A stretch of 64,000 nt of DNA from Saussurea involucrata (GCA_033807775.1 CM066321.1:234352350-234416349); one strand, 5' to 3'; counted from the stretch's first letter, positions 51,481 to 62,852 are shown. The notes: a model not told the origin generated them from the sequence alone. Numbers and translations are program-made.

Positions 51481-52737
51481 TCCTCTCCCTTGTTTGAGGA
51501 TATCGCTGAAGTTCCTACAACTGCGACTTCACCAACAATAATCCCAGCTTCCAACGCTGAAGAAATAATCCCGGTCTTACATTTGATCTCTGAGACTGAT
51601 GAACCTGAAGAACAGACGCTCTCTCACAATAACAGACCTTCCTTGGCTCCTCAAAAGCTAAGTGAAGAGGATCAAGAAAAGAGAGATGAAATGATCAAGA
51701 GACTCGAGGATCAGCGAATCATTCTGAAGCGTGATCAACTTCCTTCCGTTCCTCCAAAGTTCAGAGTTTCCCAAAAGGAATACAAGGAACACCTCAGAGC
51801 TGAACGCCTGATCGCTGAAAGAAGGGAAGCTGAAGAAAAAGACAGAGAATACGCCATCCAGCTTACTCAACGATCAATAAAAGATCCCAAGCTGCAAAGA
51901 GCTCCCATTGATGTTCAACGTCAGCTATGGGATGATGCTCAAAAGATCGTTAGAGAAAAGACTATGGTCTCTGACACGACTTTGGAATTGGCTAAACAAA
52001 TGCTGACCTATCGATCTAGACCATCCAAAATCATCAAAGTAAACATCAGAGGAAGATTGTATGCAGACGTTCCAGTTGTTGAAGTCGATGTCTACAGAGA
52101 AGACAAAACCAACTAAACCTCCTATGCTGCAACATTAGAAAAGTTTGGTCTCTCTGAATAGTTAGAAATGAAATTAGCCATTCAGGGATCGCGCTCAAAG
52201 TTCAAAAGCCATGTCGAGAAGATCTTAAACAAACAGATCGACCTAGTTTCTTCTGCTGTGGATATTCCTCCTTCTACTCTTTTTCCTCCTCAGCAAAGAA
52301 GAGTCTCTGCAAAGGGAAAGAAAGTCTCAGACTCATGTCCTATTATACGAAATGAAACAGGTATTGGTTTCTCTCGTGCTGAAGTTCTTGGCCCTGATGC
52401 TGATCTCTCAGCGCTTGGCACCTCCCTACCACATGGAGAAACTTTCATTCCTGGAACTGTTGTAAGTGATCCATATGGTATATTCTTTTTAGACTACTAT
52501 GGAAATCATCACTTTCAACGTGTCTCTGAGCTCCACATCGCTCCCATCGAACAACTCAGAGATCTCATATTCTGGTGTGAAGTCAGACGCGACATTAAAG
52601 CTAGACACCTGAAGCCCTTGATTTTTGAAGAAGCTCTGAAGAAAAAGAATCAAGGAGTAGATGTCCCTGACTGGATGATTCCCACATCAAAGACCCTCGA
52701 TGAACTTCTCATCACGGAAGAACCTTTTGACGGATAG
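51481..52737 (+). pseudogene. K2 third gene, 3' part, with two nonsense codons
   Basis: Frame continuous with the upstream exon if the intron is spliced: SSPLFEDIAEVPTTATS onward. There is a charged helical segment (ERLIAERREAEEKDREYAIQ) and a C-terminal region with DPYGIFFLDYYGNHHFQRV, ending LLITEEPFDG. TAA at 52114-52116 and TAG at 52159-52161 interrupt it in the same frame. The sequence on both sides looks like one protein, so the stops are probably recent. No ATG lies at the start of this part, which supports it being an exon rather than a separate gene. Confidence 0.6.
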
Positions 52738-53005
52738 GATCGCCTTGTAATTCTTTCTATCCTTATGTCTACATCTTTTGTACTTGTAAATTTTATTCGC
52801 TGTACTTGTAATTTTTCCACTTCCCTCTGTAATCTTTACAAAGTTTAAAGCAAAATTTCAGCGAACGTACTTTACTCCATCAGTACAGAAAAAATCTCAG
52901 AAAACAGTAAAAGGGACAAATGTTTTATGAGTTCTTTTTATCCTTTTTGTTTTCATTAAATAGCAATTTTCTCTGTTGCTATGTCATAATCAAATAGGGG
53001 GAGAT
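52738..53005 (+). other. K2 3' untranslated region and polypurine tract
   Basis: AT-rich, non-coding. The PPT is AAATAGGGGGAGAT (52992-53005), directly before the 3' LTR. Confidence 0.85.
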
Positions 53006-53976
53006 TGTTGATCCAAACCCTCAGTGATTTAATAATGACCCTCTCTTATATACTTAGTGAAAATTGTAAGTAAACAATATGTATCAGAGTTTCACTATCG
53101 CTGATAAGTACTAAGATCTTACAGTACCGCTGATAGGAACTCTCGCTCTCTAGATTAAACATTCAGCGAAACTGTTCACCATAATACTCTGAGTCTGTTC
53201 AGTACTTATGGTGATCGCTGATAAGTTAGTTGTTTACTTATGATCCCTGAAGACGAGATTCACGTCAACATAAGTTCTACGCTGAAGTCGAAGATCAAGC
53301 TCAAGAACCAGCGACAAGTCTCCTAATGAACTGATGCGGATCAGCGAAGACTCAGATTTGTCCACTCAACGTGAAGTATCAAGTACAGGACTTTGGCTAT
53401 CGCTGAATTCTATCATTCGTTGATAATGAATGATAGATCGCTGAATCAACGAAAAGCTGATCATGAAGTCCTCCGTACAAAGTATTTTTGTCTTAACCAC
53501 CCTTGCACGACTCCGTACGATATGTCAGAAAAAGAACATCCTTATTGTCTGAATTCGTACAACCACTCTAATACTACACTGTTCAACATGCGGCTACTAA
53601 GGTTGTCAACAAAGGTTAATGACATGCAACCAATCAGCTGCTGCCACGTGTAAAGTGTAAACTGCAATGCATTAAATGCATGCAGTATTTAAGAAGAAGA
53701 ACTCACTTCATTTTGAAGTAACTTGCTAACTATGGACAAGTTCATCCTTCTTATCTTGAGATAGGTTATTGTTAGTAATTTCCTTCTCCTTCTTAGTGCA
53801 AGAAACTTAGTGTTCCAACTTGTTTAGATTTAGGATTTATCCTTAATCTTGTTTCCGCAACAAGCTGTAAAGTGTTAATGATTTATCAATAAACAATTTA
53901 GAAAAGTAAAATCTGTGTTTTTGTATTCAACCCCCCCCCCCCTTCTACAAACTTGTATAGCCCTTCGGGACCAACA
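53006..53976 (+). repeat. K2 3' LTR
   Basis: 971 bp, about 98 percent identical to 41328-42296 by eye. Followed by the CATAC duplication. Confidence 0.95.
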
Positions 53977-53981
53977 CATAC

Positions 53982-54956
53982 CGACGACAAGAGGTCGTTA
54001 GGTGTAAAGAAGCCAGAGTTCAAGATGAAAGCGATTTCCAAAATAGAGCCCGCGCGTCATATCTTGAACGCCCGATTCAAGACGAAAGCAGAGGCTAAAA
54101 CCGCGACCAAGTTTCCTCAGTACCCCAAGATATCCTCTTATGGATTCAAAGGATCCACTAAAGATTTGGTCGAAGCTCTGAAGACCACCCAGACGACTAT
54201 TCTATGGCCAAAGAAGTCCGATCAGGACGACGCTAAGAAAGATAAATCTAAATGGTGCGACTTTCATGTTGACCATGGTCACGCAACAGATGATTTCATA
54301 GCTCTCAAAAAGGAGTTGGCGTATCATGTCCCGAAGGGCAATTTAAAAGACATCATCGACGACGTCGTTACCCCAGCTAACGACATTCGACCGTCAACCC
54401 CCGAGCATGCGAAAGTCATCAATTGTATCACTGGTGGTTCCGATGTATGTGGTCTGACGTACTCCGCGGCCAAACGTCATGTCCGTCAAGCGCCTGACGA
54501 TCGGCCTATTCCGCGTTCATCAAGGCCTAAAGGAGATTTGGAGTTGGAAGCTATGAAGATCGTATTCGACCAAGACGACCTCGGCGACTCATACCAGACA
54601 CATCATGACGGGTTGATCATTCAACTCACGGTTGGTAATTGTTTAACCCAACGAGTCTTGGTCGATGGAGGCAGTTCAGCGAAACGTCATCTTCCTTGAC
54701 ACCATCAAGGCCATGAGATATCATCTTGCCAGTTTACGCCGGAGGAATCAACAAGCAGACCAAGTTCAGCGTCATCGACTGTGCGTCGACCTATAACATC
54801 ATCTTAGGCCGACCATGGATCCATGAGATGAAGGCCGTTCCCTCAACGTATCATCAGACTCTGAAGTTCCCTATGCCGTGGGGAATCCAGGAGATAAAAA
54901 GTGAGCCGAAAGTCGCTCGTGATTGCTATAAAACCACTCTAAAGCCGCGAAAATAG
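53982..54956 (+). pseudogene. gag: T3 gag C-terminus and protease remnant
   Basis: Resumes after K2 with DDKRSLGVKKPEFK. The nucleic-acid-binding motif reads WCDFHVDHGHATDDF, with the final Cys of T4 changed to Phe. The frame continues beyond the T4 gag end (EHAKVIN) into the protease region with VLVDGGSSA, the Tat-type active site. A one-base insertion near 54682 then shifts it. The protease core continues in another frame (IILGRPWIHEMKAVPSTYHQ) to LKPRK and a stop at 54954-54956. RT and everything beyond are absent. Confidence 0.8.
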
Positions 54957-55666
54957 ACCTTCTATTGAGGCGATTCACGACGACATTTAGTGTATCGTCT
55001 TAAAATCGCCACAAGGGGGCAAGATGGTAGCAATAATCAAGACGTCCCACGTAGTTGGGCACGACGCGTCAGAAAAGGTACAACTTCTAAACCCTTTTCT
55101 ATTTTTTCATACGATTTTTAACAACGACGATTACTAACTTAAGCATCGGAGGGTCGTTGGTTAGCCAACGGCCAACCTCTGACATTGTTTATTCCGCAAA
55201 ATCGCACGACAATAATCAAATGACTCTAGTTTCGCAAGGTCGCACGACATAAACGATCAGGTCTATGACTTGATCATCCTTCTACAGGGGCACACGATTC
55301 AAATTAATCGCACGACTTAGTCGTACAAACGCGAAGTCTAACGACCTCATGATCTAAGTTTCTTAACTTAAAAAAATTTCATACTCCGAATATATGCTTT
55401 AGTCGCATGTGCTTATGTTTGTATATACGATTTAAAAGTCTTATGGCTTACGTCCCAGTTATTGTGTTGCAATAGATGCCTAAGTCGCATGATTCCTTGT
55501 ACATTTTTTATGAATTTGACAGTCGATGCGATATTTGTTTGCCAAATATATAAGACGCAAGTTCAACAAAATTCTAAGTTTCATTCATAAACTGAAGATT
55601 TACAATCCAAAGGAAAGTGGTTCGACCACTAATAGTCAACAAAAACAAGGAAAGGTTAAAAGTTTC
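54957..55666 (+). other. T3 spacer (pol deleted) between protease and accessory gene
   Basis: About 710 bp, non-coding. Holds the hairpin (55152-55173), several TCGCACGAC words, and sequence homologous to the T2 and T4 spacers. Nothing else recognised. Confidence 0.7.
55152..55173. other. Conserved hairpin between convergent genes (T3 copy)
   Basis: Arms GGTCGTTGG and CCAACGGCC around TTAG. The single difference from perfect pairing still allows a G-U pair in one RNA orientation. Confidence 0.7.
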
Positions 55667-56537
55667 CTAAAGCGTAGGAGAATCGCCCGCCTCTTTCGCG
55701 CGACTAACAGCCTTTAGCTCGTGCAAAGCATCGTAAAGTTGAATGGTCAACTCATCGGCGCACGCCAAGGCCGACTTATCCCTGTCCAAAGCCGCCCTCT
55801 CCCTTTCTAGCGCCGCATCCTCTCTTTCAAGAGCAGACGCCACCAGATCTTCGACTCTCGACATCTCAGCATATAACGCCAAAGAAGACTGAAATGTCTG
55901 TAAATAGTAGGAAGTTCGTTAAATATCCAATGACAACAACGACAAATGAACCAAGTCTTTAAAGAAATACTTACCGAGAACGCCAAACCGGCAACCTGAG
56001 ATCCCGCTTCCCTGATCGGAGCTCTCTGAAAACGTTCCTTGAAAGATGGGAGCAAATATTTCCCCAAGTGAGGAAACAACGTCGTCCCGTCTAGGAAACT
56101 ATTCCCCATAAAGTTAGACGGTAACGTCAAGTTAACCGTCGTAACTTCGGCCGACGACCCCTCGTCCTTGTCGGCATACGATGGGGTCGACACCTTAGAC
56201 ACCGGTTTCGTCACTGTCGCCGGAGGCGCCGAACTTGCCGGTGTCGCGTCCATCGCACCGTGAAGGATGGATGACGCCTTCACCTTCTTAGGCATGACAA
56301 CTCTCGATGAGTCATCAACCCTCGAAGACGGTTCCCTCAGGACTGCCTTCCTGGTTTTATTCGGAATCCTCGACCCAGCTGTCGAGACATTCTCTCTTTC
56401 GCCTCGAAGGGCAAGCATAATCTGCACCCCTCTCTTCCTGGATACCGATTTCCTCTCAGTCATCACTAGTAAGGAATCACACAAAGCATCAGACAGACAA
56501 AATAAACGGAGAAAATAAAAAACTACGGTACGCTTAC
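55667..56537 (-). pseudogene. T3 antisense accessory gene, 3' half
   Basis: On the minus strand: the end of intron 2 (acceptor near 56466), then exon 3 from 56465 (MTERKSVSRKRG, then TTVNLTLPSNF and LGKYLLPSFKERF). Intron 3 is 55974-55898 (77 bp, GTAAGT...TTACAG), and exon 4 has SLALYAEMSRVEDL and a short coiled coil. The reading stops at 55667 with SPTL, far before the acidic PPQP tail of T2 and T4, so the last part was deleted. The 5' half continues at 62051 beyond T5. Confidence 0.75.
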
Positions 56538-57905
56538 TGTTTGGGTAAAAAATCACACCCTCGACCGACCTGAGGAAATCCCCTCGACATGACCCATGGA
56601 CATTGATTACCCTGCCTCCGACCGACAAGGATAATACCCATTATTATCCCCGACATACGTTAAATAACCACTATAATTGACTTATTGGGTCAGTAGTCAT
56701 CTTACATCTAATGATCGCACGTCACGTGTCGCACGTCGCACATCGCCAGTCACACGTCACTAGTCTTATGTCGCCAGTTATGACTCGTCGATCTTACGTC
56801 GACAGTCTCCTGTCATCGCTGTTATATCGCTCTGGCTCTGCGACAACATCGTCCTGACATCCTGGTCTTACGACCTAGTGGTCTTACAACATAGTCTTAC
56901 GATTATACTATCCGTTAACATCCGTTTCTTATGTTTATCAATGCAGGTCTTGACCACGACCAGAAAAGGTAAGACACTTGTTATGAACCATATCTTGTAT
57001 TAAGATAAGGTCCCAACGAAGACCCAAAAAACCTCCGTCGTCCCTCCTGAAAGGCAAGTCGAGAGTTCCTCGCGACACTCGACACTCGACCACGACGTCG
57101 CCCGCTCCGTACGATCGTCGCATAGAACCATGCGACCTCGACCAACTAACGTTCACATAATATAACAGTTACGTTTGTTAAGTGGTTAATGCAGGAGTCA
57201 AAGTCATTAATGGGCAACGGCTATAAACGACGAAGTCATTAACAAGCATTTAATCCCACATTAAAGACAGCGACCGTTACGAGACCAATCATCAAAGAAG
57301 CATTCAATTCCCGACAGCGGTTATAAAGCGCGCCATAAAGGCACCATTAATAGCCGACAGAGGCTATAAAAAAGCCTATGCTGCAACCAATTGGGGAGGA
57401 GAACATAAAACACTGAAATCAAACACTCAAACTCTGGAAATCACATACAGAAAGCTATCATCTAGCACCGAATTCCAGAATACTACAGCGAGCTCAAGAA
57501 CAACAGAAGCAAAGAACTTTCTCTTGAAGAAACGCTCTCGACGCACGACAACAGCCTTCGACCAACAGTTGTTTACACTTTGTATTCACACACGAAAAAC
57601 ACCTATTTTTACATTCAAACACTTGTACTTTACATTTCGAAGTATTTCCTTCATTTGTATTGTAATCATCGTACGACCGACGCCAGTACCAAGGACGTCG
57701 CCCCAGATTGGCGACCATAGTGCAGCGACGACATCCACTGTCGTCCGCAGGTTTTTTCCTCGATTGAGGTTTTTCCTGCGTCATCAAATCCCTTGTTTCT
57801 TTATTTTTATCCTCGTCGCACGTCTCGTCGAAAGATTCTTTCTTTAGTTGTTTAAGTCCACATCAACCTTAAGTTGTCCCTTTGGTGCGATTTTTGGCAT
57901 TAACA
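56538..57905 (+). repeat. T5 5' LTR
   Basis: 1368 bp. The first 400 bp are rich in short GTCGCACGTC-type words (56700-56830). TATA box TATAAAA at 57365-57371. U5 inverted repeats are near 57720-57780. Ends TTGGCATTAACA. Confidence 0.9.
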
Positions 57906-57908
57906 GTT

Positions 57909-57925
57909 TGGCGCCATCCGTGGGA
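57909..57925 (+). promoter_or_regulatory. T5 primer-binding site
   Basis: TGGCGCCATCCGTGGGA, as in T3 and T4. Confidence 0.8.
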
Positions 57926-58006
57926 CCTCATCTAGAGAAAATCATCGACGAAACGGGCACCTTACTAACAGTTTCTTGGAGTTTCCTCTACTTTCATCAC
58001 AGGAAA

Positions 58007-58498
58007 ATGACGGATAAGGGAAACCCAGAACGAATCGCTATCCCGGTGACTGGAGGATTCAATAATGCTCAAGGCACTCTCGTATCAATCAATGATTATC
58101 GCATGGAAGAAGTCATCCCAGATCAAGGCAAACTTGAGCAAAAAGTCCTCATCGGATCATCCCTCGATCTCAACCTCCGAGAAAAGCTGATATCTTTTTT
58201 GCAGGAATATGCTGTTCCCGATATCATCTCACACAAGTTCAATGTCAACCCATCGTTCAAGCCTGTCAAACAGAAGCGAACAAATCTTCAAGATCCTGTG
58301 ATTCAATTTCAATCGGAATCAAATGCGGCTCGAAGCCAGATTCAAACCTTAAAAAAATGCTCCGTCAAAATATCGCATGGATCGCATCGTCCGAGGGGCT
58401 CGGGGGCTCGGAACGCCAGTCACAAAATAGAAAACACCATATTTCAATTTCAAAAGTCCTTGGAGAAAAAGGCGCTTATCGACTCCAAGTTACGGTAA
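58007..58498 (+). pseudogene. T5 gag start fused to the RT leader region by deletion
   Basis: ATG 58007 follows the usual pyrimidine tract and CAG|GAAAATG. After a few Gag-like residues the frame enters the region just before RT (IGSSLDLNLREKLISFLQEY, then HKFNVNPSFKPVKQKR). Most of gag and all of protease were therefore removed. It then runs into unrecognised sequence and stops at 58498. The 164-residue product has no intact domain. Confidence 0.7.
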
Positions 58499-58616
58499 CT
58501 GTGACATCCCGCTTGGATGGAATATGGTATAAACAACTCTATATATATACTCTAAGTATATTCTCTTCATTCAATTATTATGATCTAACATATGAATGTT
58601 GATTTAAGCATCAAAG

Positions 58617-58640
58617 GATCATTGGTCAAACCAACGACCA
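58617..58640. other. Degenerate convergent-gene hairpin (T5 copy)
   Basis: GGATCATTGG and CCAACGACC arms with two mismatches, in the same TTAAGCATCAAAGG and CCCCCGAT context. Confidence 0.55.
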
Positions 58641-58916
58641 CCCCCGATTTTACATTACAGGCTCGCAAGATCATATAAAACGCAGGTCTTACGATTTATA
58701 TCATGAGAAACGAAGTCTCTACGACTTACAACTTACAATCGTCAATTAAAGACGACCCACATTTTTAATCTTATGATCGCCACTCATGGCAAACACAGGT
58801 TAAAACTTTCGGTCGCCAATAAAAGCGACTCACATGTTGAAATTGCGTGATCGCTAGTCATTACATATGTCGTCAATAAAGACAACTCGTACATTAAAAC
58901 TCGCAAATCACCATTC
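58641..58916 (+). other. T5 spacer remnant
   Basis: Repeated words such as CTCGCAAG, CGCCA and TAAAGACGAC. No gene. Confidence 0.5.
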
Positions 58917-59425
58917 ATGATTCCAAGGGACCAGAATACTCAAATCGACGCTTTAGCAAACCTTGCGTCTGCTTTGGTCGAACCAATACTCGACAGCATT
59001 CCAATCTGGCGACGTCGTCCATCGAAAATAACGATGACATGCAGATGGAAGACCAAGAAGATAAATGGTCGAATGACATCCGAAATCGTCTACGACAATG
59101 GATCCCAGTTCATAAGCTACGAGACTCGACCTATCTGTGAAGACAGCGACATCAAGCTGACGACCTCGACACCCAGGGGCAAGCGGTCGAGCGACATTTC
59201 AACAAAAACGTCGAAACTAAAGTCTTTCAATAAGGTGACTACATCCCCTGTCAAGTATTCCAAAGCACTCAAAAGCTCAACGCAGGTAAACTTTCCACCA
59301 AGTAGGAAGGTCCTTATCGTATCTCAGAAATCGTAGGTAAAAATGCATATCGGCTACAAACCCTCGACAATTGAGATATTCCACGCATCTGGAATGCAAC
59401 GCATATGAAAAGGATCGCACGACAT
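58917..59425 (+). pseudogene. pol: T5 RNase H and integrase remnants
   Basis: Small pieces in the right order but with large gaps. PRDQNTQIDALANL is the end of the second RNase H. YDNGSQFISYETRPICEDS and LTTSTPR are integrase core. A shifted frame then gives LSTKWEGPYRISEIVG-like and LQTLDN residues of the integrase C-terminus, ending near 59425. Each matches intact T2 sequence. RT is absent. Confidence 0.7.
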
Positions 59426-59929
59426 TAGTTTCATACGACCTTAGTCTCGCAGGATCGCACAATATATATTGCTAAGTCTATCGTACGACTTTAGTACACT
59501 CTCACAGGATCGTACGACATAAACGATCAGGTTTATGACTTGATTATCCTTTCGCAGGAACACATGATTCAAGTTCATCGTATGATCGAATCACACGATC
59601 GTAAGGTTTAGAGACCCCACAATCTAAGTTCTTTAACTTAGAAATATTTCACGTTCTGAATGAATGCTTTGATCGCACGCGTTTACGTTTGCTGATACGA
59701 TTCGAAAATATGAAAATTTTGTGACTTACGTTCTAATCGTTGTATTACAATGGGTGCCCAAGTCGCACGACTTCTTGATTCATTCTTGTACTTAATGAAT
59801 TTCTTCAGTTGATATTACATCTGTCCATGACATGTAATACGCAGGTTCAATAGAAAGGTAAAATTCTTACCGATTATCGCTAAACTCATGATTAGCTAAA
59901 AATGCTAGACACAACGTAACCTAGGTCTA
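59426..59929 (+). other. T5 spacer after integrase
   Basis: Non-coding, with TCGCACGAC-type words. Homologous to the region downstream of integrase in T2 and to 24850-25200 in T4. Confidence 0.5.
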
Positions 59930-60115
59930 TAACGACCGTATCGGCTGTAAACGCCAAACTACGACGGCTGTGAACGCCAGACCACGACGGCTGTAAGCGC
60001 CAGATCATAGGTCTCTAACGACTGCATCGGCCCGAGCGCCAGAACATATGTCTCTAACGACCGTATCGGCTGTGAACGCCAGATCACAGGACCACATCGA
60101 CCGGGAACGCCAACC
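59930..60115. repeat. Degenerate short tandem array (GGCTGTGAACGCCAGA type)
   Basis: Six or seven imperfect units with core CGGCTGTGAACGCCAGACCA, about 22 bp each, some expanded by TCTCTAACGACCGTAT. Present only in T5, between integrase remnants and the accessory-gene scrap. Confidence 0.7.
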
Positions 60116-60600
60116 CAGCGACATGGGCCCCTATCTCCTCGATAGGAAAAATGTTCCCTGAAAGACGGGAGAAAATATTTCCTCAGATGAGGAAACAACG
60201 TCGTCCCGTCTAGGACACCCACAACGTCATCCCGTCTAGGACACCATCGGCCGATGACCCGTCCCCCTTGTCAGCAGACGCTGGGGACAACACCTTGGAC
60301 ACTAGCTTCGTCACTGTCGCCGGAAGCGCCGAACTTGCTGGTATCGCGCCCATCGCGCCAGAACGGCTGGATGACGCCCTCGCCTCCTTAGGCGTGACAA
60401 CTCTCGATGAAATGACAGCCCTCGAAGACGGTTCCTTCAGGACTACCGTCCTTGTCCTCTTCAAGATTCCCGACCCAGCTGTCGGGGCATTCTTTCTCCT
60501 TTCCCGGCCTCGAAGGGCAAGCGCAACTTGCGTCGCCTTTTTTGGTTGACCAAGTCAGTTTTCCTCTGATGATCTTAGCAAAAGTAACACGTCTCCGTAG
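60116..60600 (-). pseudogene. T5 antisense accessory gene, exon 3 scrap
   Basis: Minus strand: basic region (LKRTRTVVLKEPSSR), then an Ala/Ser/Pro segment, then GVLDGTTLFPHLRKYFLPSF. The block CCCGTCTAGGACACC occurs twice (60197-60243), marking a local duplication that replaces the TTVNF motif. Exons 1, 2 and 4 are lost. Confidence 0.7.
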
Positions 60601-60653
60601 AGACACATGTTTCGGTACGAGATCTGAAATTCAAATGGATTTGAAATTCAAAT

Positions 60654-60667
60654 CTTGGGGGGCTAAC
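60654..60667 (+). promoter_or_regulatory. T5 polypurine tract
   Basis: CTTGGGGGGCTAAC directly before the 3' LTR. Confidence 0.8.
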
Positions 60668-62046
60668 TGTTTGGGTAAAAAATCACACCCTCGACCGACC
60701 TGAGGAAATCCCCTCGACATGACCCATGGACATTGATTACCCTGCCCCCGACCGACAAGGATAATACCCATTATTATCATATCCCCGACATACGTTAAAT
60801 AACCACTATAATTGACTTATTGGGTCAGTAGTCATCTTACATCTAATGATCGCACGCCACGTGTCGCACGTCGCACATCGCCAGTCACACGTCACTAGTC
60901 TTATGTCGCCAGTTATGACTCGTCGATCTTACGTCGACAGTCTCCTACCATCGCTGTTATATCGCTCTGGCTCTGCGACAACATCGTCCTGATATCCTGG
61001 TCTTACGACCTAGTGGTCTTACAACCTAGTCTTACGATTATACTATCCGTTAACATCCGTTTCTTCTGTTTATCAATGCAGGTCTTGACCACGACCATAA
61101 AAGGTAAGACTCTTGTTATGAACCATATCTTGTATTAAGATTAGGTCCCGACGAAGACCCAGAAAACCTCCATCGTCCCTCCTGAAAGGCAAGTCGAGAG
61201 TTCCTCGCGACACTCGACACTCCATGCGACCTAGACCAACTATCGTTCCGTACGATCGTCGCATAGAACCATGCGACCTCGACCAACTATCGTTCACATA
61301 ATATAACTGTTACGTTTGTTAAGTGGTTAATGCAGGAGTCAAAGTCATTAATGGGCAACGACTATAACCGACGAAGTCATTAACAAGCATTTAATCCCAC
61401 ATTGAAGACAGCGACCGTTACGAGACCAATCATCAAAGGAGCATTCAATGCCCGACAGCGGTTATATAGAGCGCCGTAAAGGCACCATTAATAGCCGACA
61501 GAGGCTATAAAAAAGCCTATGCTGCAACCAATTGGGGAGGAGAACATAAAACACTGAAATCAAACACTCAAACTCTGGAAATCACATACAGAAAGCTATC
61601 ATCTAGCACTGAATTCCAGTATACTACAGCGAGCTCAAGAACAACAGAAGCAAAGAACTTTCTCTTGAAGAAACTCTCTCGACGCACGACAACAGCCTTC
61701 GACCAACAGTTGTTTACACTTTGTATTTACACACGACAAACACCTGTTTTTACATTCAAACACTTGTACTTTACATTTCGAAGTATTTCCTTCATTTGTA
61801 TTGTAATCATCGTACGACCGACACCAGTACCAAGGACGTCGCCCCTGATTGGCGACCATAGTGCAGCGACGACATCCACTGTCGTCCGCAGGTTTTTTCC
61901 TCGATTGAGGTTTTTCCTGCGTCATCAAATCCCTTGTTTCTTTATTTTTATCCTCGTCGCACGTCTCGTCGAAAGATTCTTTCTTTAGTTGTTTAAGTCT
62001 AAATCGACCTTAAGTTGTCCCTTTGGTGCGATTTTTGGCATTAACA
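60668..62046 (+). repeat. T5 3' LTR
   Basis: 1379 bp. It differs from the 5' copy by scattered single bases, an extra CAT near 60780, and a duplicated CCATGCGACCT block near 61225-61280. TATAAAAA at 61506. Confidence 0.9.
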
Positions 62047-62799
62047 ATTACCAGTCGCCTCTTCCTGCTCATCTTCTTCTTCAAAATCTCTTGTGTCTCC
62101 CACCACGTCCTCGACCGCTGATTGACGCACGACGAAAGATCGATCATCGACGCTGTGATTTATAAATCTGTCGATCTTGGCTTGGGAATCTTCGTTCGGC
62201 TTCACGTCATCGAACTGGATCTCTGAAGGCGACAAAAGAAGAAGAATAAATGGAAAGCATAAATCAAACAAAGGCATACAAAAAGTACATACCCATCTTA
62301 TTCCAATCTAGACGAATCCAATTGCTGTGGAGATCAAGTGAATCAATACGTACGAAGACGTATCTAGACTTCCACCCACGATCATTAACCCCGGTTTTCA
62401 AAACCAGGGTACGATCGCCCTTGTACTTGGAATAAGGGCTTTAATGCCAGTTCTTGTCTCTCTATACTTGTAAGCCAACAAGAAATCATTCCTGATCATA
62501 GGCGACTCCCACTTTGCGGACACTCGCTCAATGACTAGGAAAACTCGCCAGAGTTGGGGCATTAGCTGCCCTGGCGACAGACCGAAATCTCGCATGAAAG
62601 CCTTGGATAAAGCCGAATACGGCCATTCAAACCCTATTTTGAAGGGATACTCATATATTACAAAGTATCCTTCAGGACTACTCCCAGGACGTGTACTCCC
62701 TGGACATATCAGTTCTATCTCTGCAGGTATTTTCGCTAAACACCTAAAGGTATTTAAATCTTTCTGACTCGTCATAGAATTCTTTGGTTCAGACGACAT
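62047..62799 (-). pseudogene. T3 antisense accessory gene, 5' half
   Basis: ATG 62799 (MSSEPKNSMTSQ) aligns with MSTEP of T4. Exon 1 has YEYPFKIGFEWPYSALSKAF and QLMPQLWRV. A frameshift near 62445 breaks it. Intron 1 is 62292-62223 (70 bp, GTATGT...CTTCAG). Exon 2 from 62222 is acidic and ends GACTG at the donor of intron 2, where T5 inserted. With 55667-56537 this makes one gene split by T5. Confidence 0.75.
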
Positions 62800-62852
62800 T
62801 ATTTGTCAGAAAAAAGAGAGGAGCAATGCAGATGAAGGTAAGAAAGTAATGC

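Larger units (their letters stand above)
41328..53976 (+). mobile_element. K2: SIRE-like Ty1/copia element with a third gene, 12.6 kb
   Basis: Complete, with perfect 5-bp duplications CATAC (41323-41327 and 53977-53981). The 969-bp and 971-bp LTRs differ at about 18 positions by eye, so it is young. Order: LTR, initiator-Met PBS, gag, pol (protease, integrase, RT, RNase H), about 1 kb non-coding, a large third gene, PPT, LTR. Size, gene order and the extra 3' gene match the SIRE/Maximus lineage, whose third gene is often called env-like. pol is one continuous frame, so this is the copy here most likely to encode active enzymes, though gag and the third gene carry lesions. Confidence 0.9.
56538..62046 (+). 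mobile_element. T5: Tat-like deletion derivative inserted in intron 2 of the T3 accessory gene
   Basis: LTR (56538-57905), PBS, short gag-pol fusion, spacer, RNase H/integrase scraps, accessory-gene scrap (minus), PPT, LTR (60668-62046). Flanks are CTTAC (56533-56537) and ATTAC (62047-62051), a target duplication with one change. LTRs are about 97-98 percent alike by eye. They begin TGTTTGGGTAAAAAATC and are about 1370 bp, longer than the other Tat-like LTRs here. All proteins are broken, so it could move only with help. Confidence 0.85.

Noticed and set aside
51490..52116. A separate fourth gene starting at 51490
   Set aside because: The frame has no ATG at that point and joins in phase to the upstream exon if the 139-bp intron is removed. 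It is better read as the continuation of the third gene.
53393..53653. Frame of 86 residues in the K2 3' LTR
   Set aside because: It lies entirely within LTR sequence. The copy in the 5' LTR is not preserved as a frame, so it is not a gene.
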